Positions 1 through 6,187 of a DNA stretch of 64,000 nt are shown here, in pieces. The notes below the pieces were generated by a model. It made no database searches, had not been told where the DNA came from, and was given only the letters and a program-made list of their open reading frames with translations. Source of the DNA: Gallaecimonas xiamenensis 3-C-1 (GTDB lineage: Bacteria > Pseudomonadota > Gammaproteobacteria > Enterobacterales > Gallaecimonadaceae); NCBI RefSeq assembly GCF_000299915.1, contig NZ_AMRI01000003.1:1-64000 (forward strand). The letters run 5' to 3'. Numbering within the stretch: the stretch's first letter is position 1; the number at the start of each line of letters is the position of its first letter. A program made the translations under genes and the position numbers.

Positions 1-183
1 CCCTGCCACGCCGCCAAGGCCCTGGGGCTGGGCGACGACATTGGCAGCCTGGCGGTGGGTAAACAGGCGGACCTGGCCCTGTGGGACATCAGCGAACCGG
101 CCGAGCTTTGCTACCAGTTCGGGGTGCGGCCCCTCAAGGAGCTGTGGAAAGGGGGTAAGGCTGTCAGTGGCCTACGCCGTTAA
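1..183 (+). CDS. hutI: Imidazolonepropionase HutI, C-terminal fragment (cut by window start)
   Basis: The frame is open from the first base and ends in TAA at 181-183, giving the last 60 residues. The segment [19 protein letters not shown] followed by ADLALWDI is the typical C-terminal end of an amidohydrolase of the imidazolonepropionase type, where an AARALGL-x-IGSLEVGKQAD stretch is conserved. HutI hydrolyses 4-imidazolone-5-propanoate to N-formimidoyl-L-glutamate in cytoplasmic histidine degradation. The metal-binding N-terminal part lies outside the window. Other amidohydrolases share the GSL-x-GKxADL pattern, so the assignment rests on the C-terminal tail. A strong terminator follows within 3 bases, so this is the last gene of its transcript. 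Confidence 0.75.
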   Translation, partial: PCHAAKALGLGDDIGSLAVGKQADLALWDISEPAELCYQFGVRPLKELWKGGKAVSGLRR

Positions 184-185
184 GG

Positions 186-211
186 AAAAAGGCCGCAGCT
201 GCGGCCTTTTT
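186..211. terminator. Bidirectional intrinsic terminator between hutI and the Phd-like gene
   Basis: Perfect palindrome: A-tract, GGCCGCAG, CTGCGGCC, T-tract. It closes hutI on the plus strand, and its T-tract side overlaps the stop of the convergent small gene at 210. Confidence 0.85.
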
Positions 212-431
212 ACTCTCTGGTGCGATGGAATTGCGCCACCCTTTCCTGGTCCAGGCGATCTTCTGCCTCTTCGACCTTGCTGAGCAAAAACGAGTAGTCC
301 CTGGCGCAAATGACAACCCCCAGCAGCTCGCCGTTGTCGGCGCGAATGGCGATGTCGTCAGCCAACGGGCCGGGGCGCTGCAGCAGGGTCTTCAAAGGCT
401 CCCCCACTGAGCTTAACGTGACGTCTTTCAT
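210..431 (-). CDS. Phd/YefM-like small protein (orphan antitoxin-like)
   Basis: A 73-residue protein starting MKDVTLSSVGEPLK. The start at 431 was chosen because an AGAGG element lies about 9 bases upstream and the family-like sequence begins there; a longer frame to 518 is possible. The layout (short N-terminal strand/helix, a pair of strands around GELLGVVICARDY, then a charged helix SKVEEAEDRLDQERVAQ) resembles the Phd/YefM fold, in which the motif G-x-x-vavlvs-x-x-eY is typical. Such proteins bind DNA as dimers and neutralise a toxin. No toxin gene lies beside it, so it may be a solitary regulator. The assignment is by pattern only. Confidence 0.5.
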   Translation of the reverse strand: MKDVTLSSVGEPLKTLLQRPGPLADDIAIRADNGELLGVVICARDYSFLLSKVEEAEDRLDQERVAQFHRTRE

Positions 432-598
432 GGTCTGGTGCCTCTGGCCATAGCCTGCCGGCGTTAGTGCGGGCAGGGCCAATAACTGCAAAGCCCAGGG
501 TAACAGCTCTGGTGCCATTGGGCCGGGTTTAACTAGGCCGCCCCTTTGGGTCGCTTAACATCAGCAACGGCCACCTGGGACCTGGCCCGGAGCTTTTT

Positions 599-937
599 AT
601 GCATAAGACACCACAAGCTAAAGCTTTCACCCTGCTGGCCATCTTGGATGCCCTGTTGCTGGCCGGCCGCTACCTGCAAGGCACCCCTCTGCCGGTACTC
701 TTCACCTCGGCGCTGTTGCTGGGTGCCCTCTTGCTGTTTTGGCGCCGGGCCGGGCAATGCCGCTGGATGCTGGTCATGATGGGGCTGGTCACCCTGTGCC
801 AGGGGCTGCAATGGCTGGCGGGGCTGGCCGGCCTTGGCCAGGAGCGGCACCTGATGGGGGTGCAGTTGGCGGTGATGGTGCTGGCGCTTTTTACTGCTCG
901 CCTGCGTTACCGCCAGGGGTTGAAGAGCCCTTCCTGA
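599..937 (+). CDS. Small integral membrane protein of unknown function
   Basis: A 112-residue protein beginning MHKTPQAKAF, with GGAG about 6 bases before the ATG. It has about four hydrophobic segments: residues 10-22, 32-48 (FTSALLLGALLLFW), 58-75 and 86-98, separated by short arginine-rich loops, and ends in a basic tail (RLRYRQGLK). I do not recognise a family. It stands alone, about 50 bases ahead of the next small gene in the same direction, and could be co-transcribed with it. Confidence 0.65.
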   Translation: MHKTPQAKAFTLLAILDALLLAGRYLQGTPLPVLFTSALLLGALLLFWRRAGQCRWMLVMMGLVTLCQGLQWLAGLAGLGQERHLMGVQLAVMVLALFTARLRYRQGLKSPS

Positions 938-986
938 ACCCCCTGCCTTGGCCGATACTGGGGGCTGATGCTTCTGGAGGCGCCCC

Positions 987-1196
987 TTGCTAAAACCACC
1001 CCTACCCGATGTGCGTGACGGCCTGACCGAGCTGGAGCGCATTGTTTTATATGTATTGAGTGAAACCCAAAAGGAGCGGGGCGGGCGCAATGTGCCCACC
1101 GCCATGCTCTATGGCCGGGTGGTGGAATACATCAATATCAGCGAAGCCCAATTGGTGGCCTGCCTGCAGCGGCTGGGGGCGGCGGATCACTTTTAA
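987..1196 (+). CDS. Small conserved-looking hypothetical protein (69 aa)
   Basis: Starts at a TTG with a good ribosome site (CTGGAGG, 6 bases upstream), which decides this start. The product is soluble and mainly helical: a first helix TELERIVLYVLSETQKERG, then TAMLYGRVVEYINISEAQLVACLQRLG. The size and helix pattern would fit a small winged-helix-like or adaptor protein, but no motif supports a function. It terminates directly into a bidirectional terminator shared with the LysE gene. Confidence 0.6.
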   Translation: MLKPPLPDVRDGLTELERIVLYVLSETQKERGGRNVPTAMLYGRVVEYINISEAQLVACLQRLGAADHF

Positions 1197-1222
1197 AAAA
1201 GGCCGCAGATGCGGCCTTTTTT
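1197..1222. terminator. Bidirectional terminator
   Basis: A-tract, GGCCGCA, GA loop, TGCGGCC, T-tract. It serves the small gene ending at 1196 and the convergent LysE gene ending at 1221. It is nearly the same sequence as the terminator at 186-211. Confidence 0.8.
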
Positions 1223-1838
1223 ATCCCAGCGCCAACCAGACCCCGACCCCTGCCATCAGGGTGCCGGCAATGCGGTTTAGCAGTGCCAGGTTATTGCCGC
1301 GCCCCAGCACCCGGCCCAGGGTCTTGCCGCCACTGGCATAAAGCAGCAGGCAGCCCAGTTCGGTGCAGAGGATAATGCCCACCAGCATCCCCAATTGCCC
1401 CGCCATAGGCTGGGTGGTGTCGATAAAAGGCGGCAGCAGGGACACCATAAAGGCCCAGCCCTTGGGGTTGGCCACCGCCGTCATAAATCCCTGCATGGCC
1501 AGGGCCTTTCTTGAGGCGGGGGGCCTGTTGCCATCCAGGGTCAGGGCCAGACGGCCCTTTGCCCGCCACATCTGAATACCAAGGTAAATCAGGTAGGCGC
1601 CGCCGCCGTATTTGACCACTTCAAAGGCCAGGGGATGTTCCAGCATCAGGGTGGCCACCCCCACCACAGCCGCCACCGCCACCAGGGCCACCCCCAGCAG
1701 CTCGCCGGCCATCATCCACAGGGTGCGGCGAACCCCCACCGTCATTCCCAGGGTCATGGACAGGGTCATGCACATGCCGGGGGTGATGGACACGAAGAAA
1801 AAGGTGGTCAGGAAGAGCAGCAATACCGAGGTGGACAT
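1221..1838 (-). CDS. LysE/RhtB family amino acid exporter
   Basis: A 205-residue membrane protein with the family N-terminus: STSVLLLFLTTFFFVSITPGM followed by MTLSMTLGMTVG. The TPGP-like turn (here TPGM) and a later GF-x-T-AVANPKGWAF segment match LysE-type exporters, which have about six membrane segments and export amino acids or homoserine lactone-like compounds by proton antiport. The start at 1838 is preferred because GGAG precedes it by 8 bases and the hydrophobic N-terminus begins there; the frame runs further upstream without family likeness. It follows the EamA gene in the same direction, but that gene has its own terminator. Substrate unknown. Confidence 0.85.
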   Translation of the reverse strand: MSTSVLLLFLTTFFFVSITPGMCMTLSMTLGMTVGVRRTLWMMAGELLGVALVAVAAVVGVATLMLEHPLAFEVVKYGGGAYLIYLGIQMWRAKGRLALTLDGNRPPASRKALAMQGFMTAVANPKGWAFMVSLLPPFIDTTQPMAGQLGMLVGIILCTELGCLLLYASGGKTLGRVLGRGNNLALLNRIAGTLMAGVGVWLALG

Positions 1839-1913
1839 CAAGGGCTCCGGCGTAAAAGACGCAGGGCACCTTAAGGCAAAGATCCGGCCTTTGGCAACAG
1901 CCGGCGCCAGGCA

Positions 1914-1938
1914 CGAAAAAGGCCGCAACAGCGACCTT
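1914..1938 (-). terminator. Terminator of the EamA gene
   Basis: Read on the minus strand: GGTCGC, TGTT loop, GCGGCC (one G-T wobble), then a T5 tract. It sits 21 bases past the EamA stop. Confidence 0.6.
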
Positions 1939-1958
1939 TCGGGTTTGGGGAAGGTGGC

Positions 1959-2837
1959 TCAAGCCGCCTTTTTACCCCTGATTTCGCCCCACTGGTTGAT
2001 ACCGACGGCGCTGAGGATAACGGCCAGGGCAATCCAGGTGGTGGTGGCCAGTTGCTCGTGATTGAGGGTGGCCGCCAGGATCACCCCCACCAGGGGCACC
2101 AGGTAGTTGGACAGGGACGCAAACACCGGCCCTGCCTTTTGGATCAGCATCATATAGAGGAAGTACACCAGGCCGGCACACATCACTCCCAGGTAGACCA
2201 CCGAACCCACCGCCTGGTCTGTGGGGGCGAAGCTGCCCAGGGGAGCCATCAGCAACGCCAGCAGCAACAGCTGGTTGGACGCGGCAATAAGCACGTTGCG
2301 GGCGACGATCAGTGGCTCTTCGCTGTCCAGGCGCTTAAGCAGCAGCAGAGCCACCGCAAAGCAGGCCGAGGCTGCCACTATGGCCAGGGCGCCCCAAAGG
2401 CTGGCGTCCAGGCCCTGGCCCAGCTGGGGTGCAAAGAGCACCAGCAGGCCGGCAAAACCCACCAGCACCGACAACAGCCCGGCCAGGGTGATGCGGGCGC
2501 CTTTGACCAGTAACGGGCTGAGCATAATGGCGAAGAAGGGGATGGTACCCATCAAAATCGCCGCCACGGCGGTGTCCAGGTACTGCTGGCCCCAGGCCAC
2601 GGCCACAAAGGGCAGAGTGGCCTCCAGGAAACCGATCAGGTGGTACTTGGCCCACTGGCGGCGGCTGGATTTGAGTTTCAGGAAGTAGCAAAGGACGATC
2701 AGGGTCAGGGCCCCAACCAGGGCCCGGCCTGCACCTACCCAAACCGGCGGCAGGGCGGCAACCGCCTTTTGCTGGAATAAAAATTGGGAGCCCCAAATTA
2801 GGCCGACTCCCCACAGGAAAAGATAATTTCTAAGCAT
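1959..2837 (-). CDS. DMT superfamily (EamA) transporter
   Basis: A 292-residue inner-membrane protein with ten hydrophobic segments in two EamA halves. Diagnostic pieces are the N-terminal FLWGVGLIWGSQFLFQQ, AVAAILMGTIPFFAIMLSPLL at the end of the first half, and YLVPLVGVILAATLNHEQL near the end. The start at 2837 is set by GAGG 8 bases upstream. EamA proteins export metabolites such as amino acids. It is divergent from a LysR-type regulator 76 bases away, a common regulator-exporter arrangement, so the LysR protein is the likely controller (inference). The substrate cannot be read from sequence. Confidence 0.85.
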   Translation of the reverse strand: MLRNYLFLWGVGLIWGSQFLFQQKAVAALPPVWVGAGRALVGALTLIVLCYFLKLKSSRRQWAKYHLIGFLEATLPFVAVAWGQQYLDTAVAAILMGTIPFFAIMLSPLLVKGARITLAGLLSVLVGFAGLLVLFAPQLGQGLDASLWGALAIVAASACFAVALLLLKRLDSEEPLIVARNVLIAASNQLLLLALLMAPLGSFAPTDQAVGSVVYLGVMCAGLVYFLYMMLIQKAGPVFASLSNYLVPLVGVILAATLNHEQLATTTWIALAVILSAVGINQWGEIRGKKAA

Positions 2838-2883
2838 GGTGAATGCCTCAACAAAGCTGGGGCATTCTAGCCAGGGCCCTATC

Positions 2884-2915
2884 ATGGTTAAAATGAATTG
2901 TCTTCATTAACCCAT
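2884..2915. promoter_or_regulatory. Imperfect inverted repeat, candidate LysR operator
   Basis: ATGGTTAAAATGAA at 2884-2897 is mirrored by TTCATTAACCCAT at 2903-2915 with a two-base gap and one mismatch. It lies between the divergent EamA and LysR genes and touches the first possible LysR start codon, as expected for an autoregulatory LysR-type site. Confidence 0.45.
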
Positions 2916-3828
2916 GGTAGATTTCGATATGTCTCGGTTGGACCTGAACCTGATCAAGGTATTCGACGCCCTGATGGCCACCCGCTCGGTGTCGGAGGCG
3001 GCGCGGCTGCTGCATTTGTCCCAGTCCACCGTGTCCCATGCCCTGGCCCGTTGCCGGGAACAGCTGGCCGATCCGTTGTTCGTACCGGGGCGCCAGGGTA
3101 TGCAGCCCACCCCCAGGGCCCAGGACCTGGCCCCGGCCTTTCACCAGGCCCTGGCCACCATCAACCAGGCCTTGAGCCAGGTCCCCCGCTTCGACCCGGC
3201 CAGCAGCCAGCGCCGTTTTACCCTGGCGGTGGGCAGTTACGTGGACATGGTGCTGCTGCCGCCGCTGATGCAGCGGCTGATGGCCCAGGCCCCCGGGGTC
3301 AGCCTGCGGCTGACGGTGCTGGGGCCCTCGGACTACGAACAGGAACTGGAAAGGGGAGAGCTGGACCTGGTGGTGGGTTTTACCGAACCGGCGCACCTGT
3401 CCCCCAAACTTGACCAGCAGCCCCTGGTGACCGAGTCGGTAAGCCTGTTGTCGGGGCGGCCTTTGGCGACCAAGCCGGACCCGGCCATGCTCGGTACCTT
3501 GCAATACATCTACCCGTCGGACTGGGGCCACAGCCAACTGCTGCTGGACAGTTGGCTGCAAACCCAGGGAGTGACCCGGCAGGTGCGGCTGCAGGTGCCA
3601 GACTTCCAAGCCCTGCCCGGGGTGTTGGCCAGCACCGACCTGGTGGTGGTGCTGCCGGCGGCGGTGGCTGAGCACTACGCCCGGCTGCCGGGGCTTTACG
3701 CCTACCCCCTGGCCGAGCCCAGCCTGCAGTTCACCCTGGTGCTGGCCTGGCACCCCCGCTTCGCCCAGGACCCGGGCCTGTTATGGCTACGCCAGCAGCT
3801 TAGCGCCGTGGCCCCAGTGGCTGGCTAA
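2914..3828 (+). CDS. LysR-type transcriptional regulator
   Basis: 304 residues. The N-terminal winged helix-turn-helix (residues about 10-65: LDLNLIKVFDALMATRSVSEAA followed by RLLHLSQSTVSHALARCREQ) is typical of LysR regulators of the NodD/LeuO-like branch, followed by a substrate-binding fold with YVDMVLLPPLMQRLM at the start of the effector domain. An ATG at 2929 (MSRLDLN) is an equally possible start, and neither has a clear ribosome site. The gene is divergent from the EamA exporter and the intergenic region holds an inverted repeat, so it probably controls that exporter and itself (inference). The effector is unknown. Confidence 0.85.
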   Translation: MVDFDMSRLDLNLIKVFDALMATRSVSEAARLLHLSQSTVSHALARCREQLADPLFVPGRQGMQPTPRAQDLAPAFHQALATINQALSQVPRFDPASSQRRFTLAVGSYVDMVLLPPLMQRLMAQAPGVSLRLTVLGPSDYEQELERGELDLVVGFTEPAHLSPKLDQQPLVTESVSLLSGRPLATKPDPAMLGTLQYIYPSDWGHSQLLLDSWLQTQGVTRQVRLQVPDFQALPGVLASTDLVVVLPAAVAEHYARLPGLYAYPLAEPSLQFTLVLAWHPRFAQDPGLLWLRQQLSAVAPVAG

Positions 3829-3908
3829 GGGCAGGCAGATAACAGACACCTCAGCTGAGGTTGTTTTGGCCCTGATGGCCCGGTAGCCACTGTCAGTGGA
3901 GCAACGAT

Positions 3909-4733
3909 ATGTATAAAAACAAAATTCTTTGGGCGTTGTTGATGGCTTTAAGCGGGGCTTTATTGATCTTGGCCTCTGTTGTGGTGGGCTCCCCGGCAAC
4001 GGCCGTGGACCTGCAAGAGGCCGAAGCCAAGCTTTATCAAAAATACGGTGTAAAGGTGGTAAACATTGGTGAGCCATCCTTACTGCCAAGAAAGATCCAA
4101 AGTGCCATCACCTACGGCCAGGACAGCATTGATTTTGCCGAGGCCAGCAGCAACCAGTTGGCTCAGGTGCTGGCCGTTTTGGACGCTGCCTTAGGTAAGT
4201 ACCCCTCGAGTGTTCTCAAGGAGGCGGTGAAGGAGATCCGTATCGGGGACCACCTGGTGAAGAATGATGAGGTGATTTATGGGTACTACGAGACCCGGCA
4301 TCTTTTTATCTTCGCCGACAGCGCCGGTACTGGGATCGACGCCAGAGAAATAGAAAAGACCCTGCACCATGAACTGTCGTCTCTATTGGCAGAGCGCTAT
4401 GGCTTTCCCTACTTTGACTGGCTGGCGCTGAACAGCCCTGACTTTGAGTACCTGGTGTCTGACCAGCGCTTTCGCCAGGCCATCGCCGCCGGCCTTACCT
4501 ACGCCCCCCAGCAGCGGGACTTGGTTCAGGGGATAGTGTCCGGCTATGGCCGCCTCAACGCCGAGAACGACTTCAATACCTATGCCGAGACGGTGTTTAC
4601 CCAGCCTCGGCAAATGGCCGACTGGCTGGCCAAGTATCCCCAGGTTCAGAAGAAGTACCGCTTCCTGAAAGCCTTTTACCTGAAGGTGTCACCGGGCTTT
4701 GAAGGGGTGTTCGACAAGGTGGAACACCCCTAG
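3909..4733 (+). CDS. Secreted or membrane-anchored protein with a degenerate zinc-peptidase-like motif
   Basis: 274 residues; ATG at 3909 with GGAG 7 bases upstream. The N-terminal hydrophobic stretch (residues 6-28, ILWALLMALSGALLILASVV) is a signal peptide or anchor. Mid-protein EIEKTLHHELSSLL resembles the zinc helix of metallopeptidases, but the second histidine of HExxH is replaced (HELSS). Downstream DFNTYAETVF resembles the third-ligand segment of some putative zinc peptidases. It may be an inactive relative, or bind metal through another set of residues. It stands alone between the LysR gene and the convergent cellulose operon. Function unknown. Confidence 0.7.
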   Translation: MYKNKILWALLMALSGALLILASVVVGSPATAVDLQEAEAKLYQKYGVKVVNIGEPSLLPRKIQSAITYGQDSIDFAEASSNQLAQVLAVLDAALGKYPSSVLKEAVKEIRIGDHLVKNDEVIYGYYETRHLFIFADSAGTGIDAREIEKTLHHELSSLLAERYGFPYFDWLALNSPDFEYLVSDQRFRQAIAAGLTYAPQQRDLVQGIVSGYGRLNAENDFNTYAETVFTQPRQMADWLAKYPQVQKKYRFLKAFYLKVSPGFEGVFDKVEHP

Positions 4734-4737
4734 CACG

Positions 4738-5724
4738 TTAATGCCGTGGCCCAAGGGGTTGGCTGAGGGCCAGCTGGCTTAGCAGCAGCAGGGAGGCGCT
4801 GTAGTAGTCGCTGTCCTTGGTGAGCTTCGGCAGCAGGGGCCGGGCCTGGTCCAGCTGGGTTATGGCTTTTACGCCCTGGGACGCCGGGTAAGGGGCCGGT
4901 TGGCCATTGGCCAGATCCACCCAGGCCGGCAGCGGCCTGGCCTGCTGCCAGAAGGCCTGAATGGGGGCCAGGGCCGGGCTGTTGCCTTTTCCTGCCCAGC
5001 GAAAATAAAGGGGGATGCGCAGGGCGTCGAAGCCAAAACGCGGCGGCCACTTGGGGGAAGGTTCCAGGCGGCCGTCGCTGTGGAGCCGCACCCAGTCGGC
5101 GGGCAGCTGGTTGTCGCCGAAACGGCTGTCGGCCAGCAGCGACTCCCCCGACGCCAGCAACTGGCCCCACAGGGGGTTGCCGTCGGCCCGGGCAAAGTCC
5201 CTGAAGGCCGGCATCACCCAGTAGGACAGGTTCAAGTCCAGGTAGTCACCGCCGTCAAATCCCTCCAGCCCCGGCAGCAACACCAGCTTGCCGGCATAGG
5301 GGCGCACCAGCCTGGCAAGCAGGGTGGCGCGGATCCGTTGGGAGGCGCTGAGGTAGTTGCGGTGGTTCCAGCGCTGGCCGGCCTTGAACAGGGCCCAGGC
5401 CACCAGGATGTCGCCGTCGGCAGCGTTGTTGTTGTCGGTGATGGGTGGGGTGGCCTTGGGGTCGTAACGCCAGGCAAAGAGGGCCAGATCGTGGCGGCCA
5501 AGCTGGTGGCGGGTCCAGCCCCAGAGCTGGTCGAAGCTGGCCCTGTCGCCGTTGGCCTCGGCCAGCAGCATGGCGTAACCCTGGCCTTCGGAATGGCTGA
5601 TGCCGCCGTTGCCGGTGTCCTGGACCCGGCCGTCGGCGGTGATGAACAGGGCCTTGTACTGGCTCCAGTCGTTGGCCTTGGCCGGTAGGGCCAGGCAGCA
5701 CAGCAGCGCCAGCAACCTAAGCAA
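4738..5724 (-). CDS. bcsZ: Periplasmic endo-beta-1,4-glucanase of the cellulose operon (GH8)
   Basis: 328 residues. The start is a TTG at 5724: an AGGAGG site lies 6 bases upstream and a signal peptide follows directly (LLRLLALLCCLALPAKA, cut before NDW). It overlaps the end of bcsD by 8 bases. The glycoside hydrolase family 8 hallmarks are HSEGQGYAMLLAEANGDR, with the general acid Glu near residue 46, and DYLDLNLSYWVMPAF. BcsZ trims glucan strands in the periplasm and is needed for proper cellulose export. It is the last gene of the operon, and its 3' end abuts the convergent gene ending at 4733 with no clear hairpin between. Confidence 0.92.
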   Translation of the reverse strand: MLRLLALLCCLALPAKANDWSQYKALFITADGRVQDTGNGGISHSEGQGYAMLLAEANGDRASFDQLWGWTRHQLGRHDLALFAWRYDPKATPPITDNNNAADGDILVAWALFKAGQRWNHRNYLSASQRIRATLLARLVRPYAGKLVLLPGLEGFDGGDYLDLNLSYWVMPAFRDFARADGNPLWGQLLASGESLLADSRFGDNQLPADWVRLHSDGRLEPSPKWPPRFGFDALRIPLYFRWAGKGNSPALAPIQAFWQQARPLPAWVDLANGQPAPYPASQGVKAITQLDQARPLLPKLTKDSDYYSASLLLLSQLALSQPLGPRH

Positions 5725-6187
5725 GGGCAGCCTCCTCCTGGCCGTAGCGAAAGCGCAAGCCGTGGCGGTCACAGGCCACCAGCCTGGCCTTGACCTGGGG
5801 GTCGCCCCCCTGGGCCTGCAGCCAGGCGCTGTATACCCCTTCCAACACCTGCCCCAGAGCTTGCATGGCCGGCTGGCTGGGCTGGCCCTGTTGATAGGGC
5901 ACCGGATAGTGGCGGTGCTCCAGCACCAGGGCCTTGCCGTCGCTGCGGATCTGCAACTCACCCCAATCCAGGGCCTGCCATTGGCCGTTGATGGCCTGTT
6001 CCAGCTCCGCCAGGGAGCCCTTGGCCCCCAAGGTCAATTGCTGGGCCATATCCACGCCTACCTGGCGCAGCAGCTGGGCCCCCTCTTCGGCGGGCAAGCC
6101 GGCGGCCAGGCGGTCGAACAGGGCAACCAGGAAGGGCCGCCATTGGGCGGCGCAGTGGCGGGCCTGGAAATAGGTAGCATCAGTCAT
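5717..6187 (-). CDS. bcsD: Cellulose synthase subunit D
   Basis: 156 residues, matching the family length. The sequence starts MTDATYFQARHCAAQWRPFL and ends LRFRYGQEEAALA, and matches the BcsD/AcsD family, which forms a periplasmic octameric ring that guides glucan chains into crystalline ribbons in class I cellulose systems. There is no signal peptide, as usual. It overlaps bcsC (4 codons upstream) and bcsZ (8 bases), so the three are translationally coupled. GGGGATC lies 6 bases upstream of the ATG. Its presence marks this as a class I (bcsD-containing) operon rather than the E. coli bcsEFG type. Confidence 0.88.
   Translation of the reverse strand: MTDATYFQARHCAAQWRPFLVALFDRLAAGLPAEEGAQLLRQVGVDMAQQLTLGAKGSLAELEQAINGQWQALDWGELQIRSDGKALVLEHRHYPVPYQQGQPSQPAMQALGQVLEGVYSAWLQAQGGDPQVKARLVACDRHGLRFRYGQEEAALA

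Noticed and set aside
186-1938. Repeated GGCCGCA...TGCGGCC elements at 186, 1197 and 1920 as a mobile or REP-type repeat
   Set aside because: Each sits directly after a gene with flanking A/T tracts, so they are independent intrinsic terminators of similar sequence.
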